A stretch of 64,000 nt of DNA from Theristus sp. LFF4_11 (Eukaryota; Nematoda; Chromadorea; Monhysterida; Xyalidae): assembly GCA_030248135.1 (NCBI GenBank), contig JASANC010005875.1, positions 62,001 to 126,000 of the forward strand. Direction: 5' to 3'. The position numbers were made by a program, and so were the translations under genes. The notes under the pieces were generated by a model, which saw only the letters and a list, made by a program, of their open reading frames with translations, ran no database searches and was not told the origin of the DNA. This document shows positions 48,801 through 59,380 of the stretch, piece by piece (position 1 is the stretch's first letter; every line of letters starts with the position of its first letter).

Positions 48801-51800
48801 CTTTGGTCAGCTGGGCGGAATCGGTCGGCTTAACGCTGCTGAATCGTGACTTGCAGACGATCACTCTGCGGCTGCCAACAGGCGACGAACGTTATTACGA
48901 CATTCTGCACACGTTTCCATTCACGTCCGAGACGAAACGAATGGGCATCATATTGAAGGTGTGTTTGCGGAAGGAATTCTTGACTGTTTTGTTCAAGCAG
49001 TTCAACGGTTTATTACCATTGACATTGGTGTGGTGTGGTGTGGTGTGGTGACTCCTGTGCGGATTATTGAGCACAGGTACACCAATTTTCGGCGTGTCTA
49101 ACTCGGACAACAATTGTGCTCGTATTGTTCTATGGTAACGGCTTCCCAAAAGTGGGCGAATTGCTTATTAGTATGCTCGTCCTGCTGATTGGCGTGCCAG
49201 CTTGGTGTGACCAATCAGCACACATGGCCACTTTTTAGAAAATCAGAAACTTAGTTCGAAGCGTAGAGCTCCTGTAGTTTCAATTCCAGCGACAAAACAA
49301 CGACAACGCGATTAAAGCGGCATTCATAAAGCAGTGTTAAGTGACGCGTAGTTGTGTTGAAACATAGCTGCGCGGTCATTAAATACTGCTTCATGAATGC
49401 AGCATCGCGTACACATTTGGTGAAATCCGGCTTATTGTCCGCCTTTTCTTCCATTTCCACCAGGAGCAATCGTCCGGTCAGATCACGTTTCTGATGAAGG
49501 GCGCCGACACGATCATGCGTTCATTGGTGCAGTACAACGATTGGCTGGACGAGGAGTCGTCGAACATGGCCAGGGAGGGACTGCGCACGTTGGTCGTTGC
49601 GAGGCGCACGCTCAGCGAGCAGCAGTACACGGAGTTTGATGTTCGTGCCTTTTGAGCGTTGACTTTTGAGCGATTAGATTGAAGGAAGTGATACTTGTAG
49701 GCTGAACAACAACAAAAGACTGTCAAAAAACATGAAGTATTAGCACTGTAACGCATTCATGAAGCAGTATTCAGCGACGCTTAGCTGTGTGACAACATGG
49801 CTACGTGGTCACTAAATACAGCTTCATGAATGCCGCTTAAAGTGCATGACAGCGCTCGTCCATGCGCAGCAACGTGGCACTGTCAGATTAGTTGTTATCC
49901 TTTCACGTGTGCCAACGATGAGTGAACTAAACGGAAATTCTGCCATTTGGGAAAACGTGTGTTTTCAATGCAACTGACGTCATTTCGTTGCGACACGTTT
50001 GAATAAACTCGACAAAAAAAACCTTACAACGCTTGCAGAAAGCGTACGCACAAGCGAAGATCGGCGTCAAGGATCGCGCTGGTGCGATGGCGACGGTGGT
50101 CGCACGTTTGGAGCAGGACATGCAGCTGCTCTGTCTCACCGGCGTTGAAGACGCGCTGCAGGTTTGCCACGGCCGCGCGGCGTTTCCTTCTGGCTTTTTT
50201 TTGCTATTCACCTTTTTTCGTTGCTTGAACGTTTCACGTTCACTCCGGTTTGACTGGAATCGAAGTGAAAAAAACAAATCAAATTTCGAAACTCGGAAAA
50301 CCACCCGAAAACGGCGCTGGTGTTGTTGTTGTTTGAAGGCGGAGGTGCGACCGTCGTTGGAGCTGCTGAAGAACGCCGGCATCAAGGTGTGGATGCTAAC
50401 TGGCGACAAGCAGGAGACGGCGATTTGTATTGCGAAATCGAGCGGGCTGTTCTCGCGCACGGAGAATGTGCACGTGTTCGGACAGGTGCTGAACAGACTC
50501 GAGGCGCACACGGAGCTGAACGCGCTGAAACGGTCCGTTGTGTTATTGCTGGTGTTATTTAGTGGCGATTGCAGTGCGCTTGGTTGATTTGTATTGTTAA
50601 GGCGCATTCATGAAGTAGTATTTGGTGACGCATAGCTGTGTTGAAACATAGCTGTGATAGCTGTGCGGTCACTAAATACTGCTTCATGAATGTCTCTTTA
50701 CCGTGTGCTTGAAGTTGTCAAGCGGCATTCATGACGCAGTATTTGGTGACGCATAGCTATGCGTCACTAAATACGGCTTCGATCTCGGAGAGTGAGTCAT
50801 TCGTTGTATACTGTCAGCCAACAAACGACCATGACAGAAAAGAAACTCGATGTGCGTCCTACTCAATGGCGTTCAGTACGCTTCTCTGGGTAAGCCGTGG
50901 CTGAAAACATCGCCTAAAAATTCCAACAACAACAACAACAACTCTTGCAGCAAGCAGACCGTCGGTCTCGTGATCACGGGCGCCTCGCTGAAAGTCTGCC
51001 TGCAGCATTACGAACGCGAACTGGCCGAGCTCGCGTGCCAGTGCACGGCGGTCGTCTGTTGTCGGTGTTCGCCGGAGCAGAAGGCGCAACTCGTCTACCT
51101 GCTGAAGAAGTACCGCGCCCCGCTGCGGGTGGCCGCCGTTGGCGACGGTGGCAACGACGTCAGCATGATACAGGCCGCGCATGCGGGCATCGGCATCGAG
51201 GCGAAGGTGCGCGGTTTGGTGTGGTTGAGTGCTGCAGCACTCTCAGTTCGGTTTAATTGAGTGTAGGAGTGAGTTGGATTCAGTTCGGCAACGTCTGCGC
51301 GTTTCGCTTCGCTTGCGTTGGTGAAGATGATCGTTTGATTGATTATGGCGACAGATATTTATGATAGCTTGTGCTTGTTGAATGCAACAGTGGGCAGCTG
51401 AAGCGATTGTGAGTGAAATTCAGAAACTAAGGTATGCTGAAATATCGCGCAAAGGTTCGGAACGAAACCAGCATCCACTGTTTTTTTTCAGGAGGGCAGA
51501 CAAGCATCGTTGGCGGCCGATTTCTCAATCACGCAGTTCAGCCATCTGTGCCGTCTGATTCTGGTGCACGGGCGATATTGCTACAAACGGTCGTGTTCAC
51601 TGGCGCAGTTCGTCATGCAGCGTGGTGCGCGTTGTGCGAGTGCACTTCAAAATTCAGTCAAACTTAGTAACATATTACAACTAGCTGATTGGTTGGTCAT
51701 CACGTGATGCATGCATTCTGTGCATGAATTGCTGAGTTCGTCGGAATTTGGTTTGCATAGAATCCATGCATCACGTAACCACCAACCAATCAGCTGGTTG

Positions 51801-53400
51801 CATATGTTATTGAGTTCAACTGTAGTCGTTTTTTTACGATAGTTTATTCAAGATTTTGCGAAAAAAACATGTTCTTATTGTGTTGGATGGAAATAATGAA
51901 TATCACAAACACACTGAGTGGTGTGTCGTGTGTTGCGTTAAATTCGCGTTTTTGCTGCCTTTCAGGTCTAGTCATATCAGTGATGCAGGCGATATTCTCA
52001 TTCATGTTCTATTTTGCATCCGTCTCGCTCTACCAAGGCATTCTGATGGTTGCGTAAGTGGCTGGCTATTTTCTGGTTTTTCTGGTGTCTTTCTGCTTGG
52101 TCGAGAATCGAGGTTTGTTCATCCAACAGACCGACTCCAGTTGATTAATACTATGTTTGAAATTGTTCAGCTCAGTTCATTGGTTTTTTAGCCTGATGTA
52201 ATCAATGGGTGATAAATGGAAAAAATCAACACCCTAATACAAACTCGAAACGTTATTGTTTTTGTTTTTCCGTGATTAAGTTTGTGTTCAAGTTTTTTAT
52301 GTCAAGTGGTTCAAGAGCGGCACATCACTGATGGGCCATCCCGCTTCTGCATATGATGTTGCCAAGGCCGAAATGCAACTTGGCTGATTTGTAATTGCAG
52401 CTACTCCACAATCTACACGTGCATGCCGGTGTTTTCGCTCGTCCTAGACAAGGACGTCAAGGAGCGTGTCGCTCTGACGTTCCCGGAACTGTACAAGGAG
52501 CTCGTCAAAGGACGCTCGTTAACGTTCAAGACCTTCTTCATCTGGCTTCTGATCAGCATGTACCAAGGTGAAAGATACGGCATTTTTTTGTCAGCTGTAA
52601 AATTGCGTGCATTGTTGAGTGATTCCAACGAGTGGCAATTCAAAGTCGCCCAAGTGACTCTGCTCCATTTACGGGGGACTATCGGATCACTTTGCCGATT
52701 TTGAATTCCCGCGTCATGTCATGCATGAAACTGTTTTATTTACCGATCTATGCGCGCACTGAGGTCGCGCAACCAAAATGAAAGATGCGCGAAAGTCAAA
52801 AAGCGGCGTTGCTGTTTGCTGCAGGCGCGGTCATCATGTACGGCGCAGCGCTGCTATTCGACGCCGACTTTATTCACGTCGTCTCGATCACGTTCACGTC
52901 ATTGATATTCACGGAGCTGATACTGCTCGGCCTGACGATTCACACGTGGCACTGGCTGATGGTCGTCTCTGAGATCCTCTCGGTCGCCATTTACCTCATG
53001 TCGTTGTTCTTCTTGAAGGGATTCTTTGGTGAGCTTCCGGGCGAATGCTGGATAGAGCCGTTCACTCTCGGGGGGGGCGCTACTTTGCGCTGTTTGGGTC
53101 AGTTTGCTGAAACGGTATCAGTGGTTGAATATTAGTTGCTGTGCAGGAATTGCTGTGGGTGGAGTTTGGTTTGCACAGGAAGTATGGATGCACGGTGACC
53201 ACCAACCAATCAGCTGATTCCCTATAACGGTAGATGCACATCAATTCGCATTCTGCCGTGTTGCAGATCTGCACTACATGATGACACTAAATTTCCTGTG
53301 GAAAACGTCCGCCATCACGGCGGTCAGCTGTGTGCCGCTGTACATTGCGAAATGCCTCCGACAGACCATGGCGCCGCCGAGCTACGCGAAAGTCAATTGA
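42820..53400 (+). CDS. ATP9A/ATP9B: ATP9-type P4-ATPase (putative phospholipid flippase)
   Basis: Exons: 42820-43187, 43673-43823, 44015-44128, 44343-44473, 44871-45054, 45769-46002, 46474-46563, 46683-46753, 47228-47393, 47768-47984, 48313-48446, 48797-48958, 49464-49640, 50039-50161, 50339-50532, 50951-51206, 51492-51624, 51966-52053, 52401-52567, 52825-53028, 53267-53400; 1165 residues (human ATP9B 1147). Landmarks: [18 protein letters not shown] actuator loop, [10 protein letters not shown] in membrane segment 4, phosphorylation motif D493-[32 protein letters not shown] (903-910), ten predicted membrane helices. ATP9/Neo1/TAT-5 proteins lack a CDC50 partner in known cases and control aminophospholipid asymmetry at Golgi, endosome and plasma membrane. 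ATP9A and ATP9B cannot be told apart here. The N-terminus is cysteine-rich. Many small repeats fill its introns. Confidence 0.95.
43556..43621 (-). repeat. Fragment of the 185-bp interspersed repeat
   Basis: CCATCTATGCGCGCATTGAG followed by GCGCGACCAAAATGAAAGAT; only one end of the family unit remains, in ATP9 intron 1. A shorter scrap (CTCGGGACCAAAATAAAAGA) lies at about 48640-48671 in intron 11. Confidence 0.6.
45055..45715. repeat. Minisatellite, about 26-bp unit, in ATP9 intron 5
   Basis: About 25 imperfect units of GGTTGATGTTGATTGATGCG ATTCAG fill nearly the whole intron. The variant units include TGATGATGATG inserts and drop in length. Confidence 0.9.
46064..46140. mobile_element. Hairpin repeat copy in ATP9 intron 6
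   Basis: Palindrome of the GGCATTCATGAAGCAGTATT family, about 60 bases after exon 6. Confidence 0.72.
46861..47015. mobile_element. Tc1/mariner-type MITE in ATP9 intron 8
   Basis: AACATATCCAACTAGCTGAT at the left pairs with AATCAGCTTGTTGGATATGT at the right; ends in GGGCTGTA. Confidence 0.68.
49313..49402. mobile_element. Hairpin repeat copy in ATP9 intron 12
   Basis: TAAAGCGGCATTCATAAAGC pairs with GCTTCATGAATGC across a short loop; about 60 bases upstream of exon 13. Confidence 0.72.
49750..49840. mobile_element. Hairpin repeat copy in ATP9 intron 13
   Basis: ACGCATTCATGAAGCAGTAT pairs with ATACAGCTTCATGAATGCC; bounded on the right by TTAA. Confidence 0.72.
50599..50780. mobile_element. 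Two adjacent hairpin repeat copies in ATP9 intron 15
   Basis: A full copy at 50599-50700 and a shorter one at 50719-50780 lie 18 bases apart in the same orientation, in an intron that also holds a SINE fragment. Confidence 0.72.
50843..50942 (+). mobile_element. 5'-truncated SINE ending at the ATP9 exon 16 acceptor
   Basis: Only the 3' half (ACTCGATGTGCGTCCTACTC ... GCCTAAAAATTCC) and the (CAA)n tail remain. The tail ends eight bases before the exon 16 acceptor AG. Confidence 0.8.
51655..51822. mobile_element. Tc1/mariner-type MITE in ATP9 intron 17
   Basis: CAGTCAAACTTAGTAACATA at the left and ATGTTATTGAGTTCAACTG at the right, with an internal palindromic ATGCATGCATTCTGTGCATG. Confidence 0.72.
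52630..52786 (-). repeat. Unclassified 185-bp interspersed repeat, copy 5
   Basis: Inverse copy in ATP9 intron 19, ending AACCAAAATGAAAGATG, about 40 bases before exon 20. Confidence 0.72.
53098..53232. mobile_element. Degenerate Tc1/mariner-type MITE in ATP9 intron 20
   Basis: Diverged left end; the right half (ACCAACCAATCAGCTGATTC) and the GTTTGGTTTGCACAG core match the family. Confidence 0.55.
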
Positions 53401-56019
53401 AACTGCGCATTGATTTTGGAACGTTCGAAAATCGAGTGATAGATGATAAATGAACAATAACATGTTGAAATGTGAAACGATTTGGAATAAAGTGAATTGA
53501 ATATTTTTTTTGATTCCATTACCTTGTGTCGTTTGCGCTTGCTTGGGTATAGGAAATCTCATTGGAAAAACGATACAGTTTTTTATTGAAAACAATTTTG
53601 AACAACAATTTGAAACTTTCTCGTCTTGTTGGGTTTTGTGCTCCGGGTGATGATATATTGGTTTATATCCTGTTCGTGTTTACCCCAGTTGCTCGTATAC
53701 TTGCATTCTTTAACTTCAAATTTCATTTGGATTTCTTGGTATCGAAGTTCTCCAGTAATATAAAGTTAAGATTTGATAACTGCTGGTTCATAACAAGTGA
53801 AGTATTTGTCTCTGTGGTTTTTGTTCAAAGATGATGATGCTTTCATTGCTTTCTGAATTCCCAGTTGTGATTCTCATATTTTAATTGAAATTTGGTTGTT
53901 ATTATGTCTGTTCTTGTGCCCTTTGCCTGTGTGTGTGTGATCGGTTGAATGAGAAATTACAGGTTTCCAAACACATCGCTTGTTTTGCCGGTTTGCACAA
54001 TTTTCCTGTTTTCAATAATTTCCACAGCAACACTGCATATGCTCTGTCGCTTGTTTGCATTGTATGGCTTTTTTCCTTCAGCCGAACGTGAAATGAATAA
54101 TGTCGCAGAATTTTCTCATAAATGTCGCAGAATGAAAAAGCAGCTTCTGTGTGTTTTGCTGCCATGCAAGTGTTTTTATACGGACATTTTTTCGGACATT
54201 AAAAAGACGTTTGTTTGTCCTTGTGGAGACTGGGTGTAATTGAATGTTTTGTGGAGAACGGTACGCAGTTCGCCAATTTGTCGCATCGGATTGATTGCTA
54301 TAGTCAAATTCAATAACATATCCAACTCGCTGATTGGTTGATGCATGCATGCTGTGCATGAGTTGCTGAGTTCGTCGTAGTTTGGTTCGCACCTGGTTTG
54401 CACAGAATTGCAATACGTGACCGTCACCCAATCAGCTAGTTGGATAATTATGTTATTGAGTTTAAAACTGTACATCGTGTCAATTATGTCATGAATCATC
54501 TTGCTTGCTTATCAAAGGTTCTAATTCATTTTGTATCTGGATTTGTACAATGATTCAATCCTACCATAGATCCAGAATAACTAATTCTCTATTCATTTTC
54601 CTTGAAAAACTGTCTCTGTTCCTTCTTGTGCAAGGAAAAGCAAGAGGAAGCTACACAGCAAGCCTGAAAATCCAAAAACTGCTCATCTACAAAAAAACGA
54701 TAGGCACTACAAGGAACATGGGCTTTTGCAGTTCCTGCTTTTTTCAATTATCCAATTTCAAGCTCGCTGATTGGTTGTATCAAGTGCCAGTGCAAATTCA
54801 GCCAATCAGTACACGCTTCACAAAAAAACCTGCAGTTACATGTGCACGTGTTCAAACATTGACGAAGTGTTACATACACTGGAAAGTATTGATTATTCGC
54901 TGCTGCAATGTTTTGTTGCACGTGTGTGTGTGGAAAAAAGTTGCATATAGCCATTCGAAGCTTTCGGATTTTGCGTTGCTATGTAATGTATGAGCTGCGG
55001 AAATAAGCTTTGAAAGCTGTTTCATGTCTCGTCTGTGCACAGTTCTAGCATGAGAGCGCATGGCAAGTTTTTTTGCTCGTTTTCAGGATGGGAAAGCTCA
55101 TGTCTGCCGGTAAAACGCGCACGTTGTTTTGTGAAACATGCCAGAATCTTGAAAGTTCATTTTCAGTTTTGATTCCTGTTCTTTGAAAAATTCTCCAAGT
55201 CTGTTTTGGTTGGATTGGAAATCATTTCAAGTTTCTGATGTGGTTGCACGACCAATCAGCACAGAGCACACCTCATCAAACTGGGGCGGCCAATCAGCTC
55301 CAAATTAGTTTAAAAGTGAAATACATGTAGTCTCAAATTAATGAGTTGAAATTAGCATCAACAAATACCTATGTTTTGTTCTTGAACAGTTTCTTTATCC
55401 GATTTTGTGTTACTCAAATGTTGGCAGGCAGATTTTCCAGGAGATTGTGAAGTTTTGCGTTGAGAAGACATCGAAATTCCGTGCCAATGAATGTGCTTCA
55501 CACTGCTTGGCACACAAACACAACATTAAAAAAGAGGATCAAAGTGTTTTGCAAAATGAGTGTTTTTGAACGAAGGCAGTTTTATTGGATGTTTGGCAGA
55601 ACACAAAACTGAAAGCCAACGTTAGTTCTCAACATTCAGCCTGGCTGGTTGGTACATAGACGTTGGATATTGGCTGCATCGCATTTTCAAAGGCGTTTGA
55701 AAACGAGAAAAAGCAGCTGTCATTATTGTTTCCAGTCCATAGAGCACTCGAAAACGCGCGCGCTTCCCGGCGCATCGCCACACTTATTTCGGCTTGCAGT
55801 CTCGTTTTTTTCGCTCGTTTTTATGGTCATGTGCGGTTTTTCCATTATTACACCATGGGAACTGCAGTACAAGCGAGAGAATAAAAAAAACGAGATACAC
55901 CTAATCCAGACGCATCTGTATAAAAGGACGGCATCACTTTCAACGGTTAATAAATATCTGAATACATATCCATTTCAACTCAGAATAACTTGAAAAAAAA
56001 CACGAACAAGAAACGTGCG
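53401..56019. other. ATP9 3'UTR and intergenic DNA
   Basis: AATAAA at 53486-53491 is a likely ATP9 polyadenylation signal. A Tc1/mariner-type MITE lies at 54302-54470 and a fragment near 54752-54815. TATAAAAG at 55919-55926, about 100 bases before the next start codon, could be a TATA box. No coding pattern was seen. Confidence 0.45.
54302..54470. mobile_element. Tc1/mariner-type MITE, intergenic copy
   Basis: AACATATCCAACTCGCTGAT at the left and ATCAGCTAGTTGGATAATTA at the right, ending AAACTG followed by TA. Confidence 0.7.
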
Positions 56020-58678
56020 ATGCATTTCTGGTTCAGCGGTCTCTATCGGGTGAACACCCTCGGCGGCCCCACAAGCACCATGCTCTCGACGACACGTGCC
56101 GCCGCCGCAATACGCCACCACCACTATCAGCGGTTTGTTTGTTTTTGTTCTCACTGTCTGGACTTATTCCGCGGGAAAAAATTGCAGTTTTTTTGCTTCT
56201 GCCGCCAGCTCGCTTTCGCCGGTTTTGCAAATCGCTAAACGTATCAGAATCCTAGATGGACTTTTCTGTTATATAAAAACCGCTGCTTACTCTATATAAG
56301 CTGTCCACCAAATCCTGCAATCATTCTGCGGCACTAAAAATGCTCATGTTGTTTAGCTTTTGCCGGACGCTTGAAAAAACGCCGAATAAAACAGTCCAGA
56401 ACAGCTGAGGTAGGATTTGCAGCGCAGAGCTCACCAGATTCGTTGAATAATAATCTGGCGGGTTGAGAGTAGCTATCATCCAGTGACTGGTGGTGCAGCC
56501 ACAAACAAACGCACCGGCACACTTAGCGCAATGACACATGTGGTGTGTGTGCTGTGATTGTGCGTGTCGGTCTGTGAAAAACGTCACATTTCTTCCAGAA
56601 ACCAACAACAACAACAACGAGCACCAGCACAGGCACGTCGACCAATTGCTGCTAGCAATGCCATCCATCAACCACAACAACAACAACAAACCGGCGTCAA
56701 CATGCAGCCGATGGTGAACGCGCGCACGTTGGACGCTCAGTGGCTGGTCATCGGGCAGCCGGTCGGCGGCGGCTGGAATTTCGGCACGAAAATGCTCGCG
56801 ACCACGGCGGCGTTGGTGCTGCTTGCTGGTGTGCTGCTGACGTTGATGACGATGAGCAGACCGGTGCACGGCGACGCGTACAGGTGAGCACAGTCGTGGG
56901 CAATGCGGCCAGCGGGAACACAAAGTGTATGATGATTTTGGGATCATTCGCTCAAATCAATCCAAAGAACTCAAACGGAGAAGTCAACACAGGTCTGTTG
57001 ATTAACCACCAAATCAACGAACGTTACGGGTGATTCTGTTCAGTTTTCGGTTTTGTTTTGTGTGAGTGCTGGTGATTCCTCCTGCTCGATTCGGAGAAAA
57101 ACAGCGTGGTAAACGCCTGGAACGGCTGAAGACAAAAAAAAGTAAAAGCAGTGTGTTCGCGAGCACTTGCCCGCAAATACGCGGTGTTGTTGTGTTTGGT
57201 CTTCCTGTGTTTGGCCAGCAGATTTTCAGGACTTCCCCCGGAAGCACCGATGCTTTTGTTTCGCAGGCCCGTTTTATTCGTGGTCACCGCAGTGCTGCTG
57301 ATTGTGCTCGGGCCCATGTTTGTCTGTCGTGCGATCATTTCCGCCTACGACCGGAGACTGATGCGACAGCAGCGGCAGTTTGTGAGTGTTGCCATTTTCA
57401 TTCACGTTATTCTGTCGACCAGTCGGTTAGCCTTGCCTATGGGAATATTGGCCGGTAGCCGGGTGTTCGAAGTGTATTATTGTTAAATAGGAGTGTATTA
57501 AAATATTCGGGCGTCTCGAAAATCCTTGTTTTCGTTCCAGGACGCTTGGGTGGAACAACTGCAACAGTCAAACTCCGATCAAACGTCCCAGTACGGGCCA
57601 GATGGCAACAATGCACAGCAGCGAGCCGGACAGCCGAGGTTGAGGATATTTTTTTTTATTTTTCACCAAACTTTTTCAGCAATGAAACGGGTCAACTTCG
57701 ATCTTAATTCTTGACGTTGTTTTTTAATGACATCCGTACATTCATGTGCGTTGTGTCAATGTACATATTAATGAGAAAAGGCCACAGTTTTTACTGTTGT
57801 TTCTTTTAATAACTGTTATGTGCATCATCGTAGCGTTTCCGAGTGTACAGCCTAATTCTTCGTCAGCGAACTTAGGGACATTCATGGCAATGCTGCATGG
57901 GTTAAACATAGCTATGCGTAACTAAGTACTGTTTCATGAATGCAATTCACCATGGAATTTCTCCAGGATCGTCACGAATCCAGCCGAGTGGTTTCCGGAG
58001 CCAGTTCCGAACTATAACGTCGCCATTGAACAGAAACCATACGAACATTGGGCACGCAAGTTCTTTCCCGACCCGCCGCCCCCGTACAACGGAGCGACCA
58101 ATCAAAATAATGATAGCGAACAAATGACACGCGACAATCAAACGAACGATCAAAACAACACCGACAACTCAGGAGTGAATCGTATTCCAGAGAATCTTCT
58201 GCGAATCAGCACAATCAATCAAGCACATCAAGAGCAATCAGTTGCCAGCAGCAGCAGCAGCACGTCAATGATCAATCAGCAGATCGTACTCTTGCCGCCG
58301 CCGTTGTTCGAGCGCAATGACTACGAAACTTCAAATCAAGAACACCACGATGCAGCCAATCAAGAGACGGCTGATGAGAGCCGCCCCGTCAGCAGCCAAT
58401 CATCGAGTCGATCAATAAATGACGCAAACACGCAAACGGTGATGCCGGTTAGCGCCGGCACACAAGCGGCCGAATCGACCGTTGATCAATCAACAACGAT
58501 CACCATCAATATTAGTGACGCTGCTGATTTCACTGTAGATGGTCACGCATCAACCAATCAATCAGTTGCACATCAGCAAATTCAGGTGACGGCGAGCGCG
58601 GCAAGACAACCGGAAGATGACGAGCCGATTGCTGTTGATGGGCCAGCTATAACCTCGACAGCTAGTACGACCATTTGA
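56020..58678 (+). CDS. Two-pass membrane protein with PPPPY motif, unrecognised
   Basis: Exons: 56020-56132, 56599-56883, 57222-57381, 57541-57638, 57967-58678; phases match and give 455 residues. The N-terminus is Gln/Ala/Arg-rich. Two hydrophobic segments (about 103-123 and 149-171) flank a short loop. A Gln-rich stretch, a Pro/aromatic segment and PPPPY at 255-259 (a WW-domain ligand) follow. The last 200 residues are Ser/Thr/Asn/Gln-rich and low complexity. The layout resembles small two-pass adaptor proteins that recruit Nedd4-family ubiquitin ligases through PY motifs, but I cannot name a family. The acceptor at 57221/57222 was chosen over a stronger TTTTCAG 7 bases on because only it keeps the second hydrophobic segment in frame. 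The start ATG follows a TATA-like box. Confidence 0.72.
57879..57945. mobile_element. Degenerate hairpin repeat in intron 4 of the membrane-protein gene
   Basis: ACATTCATGGCAATGCTGC pairs loosely with ACTGTTTCATGAATGCAATT; a decayed family member that ends about 20 bases before exon 5. Confidence 0.5.
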
Positions 58679-59380
58679 AAAGATGTTGTAGTTTTTACTT
58701 TTTTTGCCAATGTCTGTGATTGTTTTGTTTTTCTAAAGTTTCGGCTTTTCTCTGTTTTGGAGAAATTTCGATGTGGTTTACAAACTTTTGCACATGATGG
58801 GTGAAATTACACGGATACTGGTTTTCTCATACGCAGTACAATCTCTGTTTTAACTTTTTTTGGGCCATTGTTGATATTTTCTTGTGTTATGTACGACAGC
58901 ATTTTTGTTGAATTTATGTGCGTTCTCCCAATCGATCAATCACAACGGATGAATTTTATTTTTTTAGTTCAGCACTTTTTCTGACGTTTTTGTGACATAA
59001 CTGAACTGTCTTCTTCTGTTGGTGGTTCGCTTAGTTTTTTATGCAGTGGTATTATACCATGCCACAGACGACTCTTGCTGGCAAGAAACGTGAAATCGAT
59101 TTTTGCTTCCGGTATCCTTCATCTTCATATGACTTAGTTTGTTGCTAAACAGTAAGTGCAAAACAATAAAAAAACGCCCGTAAATCTGCGCGCATTTCTT
59201 CAATCGACCAATCTTATGCCGCACATTGGAATACAACACCACAACCAATCAACGAACAAACAGCATAACAACTGGTAACAATATGGTATGACTTAGAAAG
59301 ATTACTGATAAACAAAAGTCAATCGAGAACGTATTCCGAATGCATAACACGATTGGGAACGAAATCACATTTCTTTCATT
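58679..59380. other. Intergenic DNA between convergent genes
   Basis: The + strand membrane-protein gene and the minus-strand NUDC gene converge here. AATAAA on the + strand near 59163 and its complement on the minus strand near 58955 are possible polyadenylation signals; if used, the 3'UTRs would overlap. No gene seen. Confidence 0.4.
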
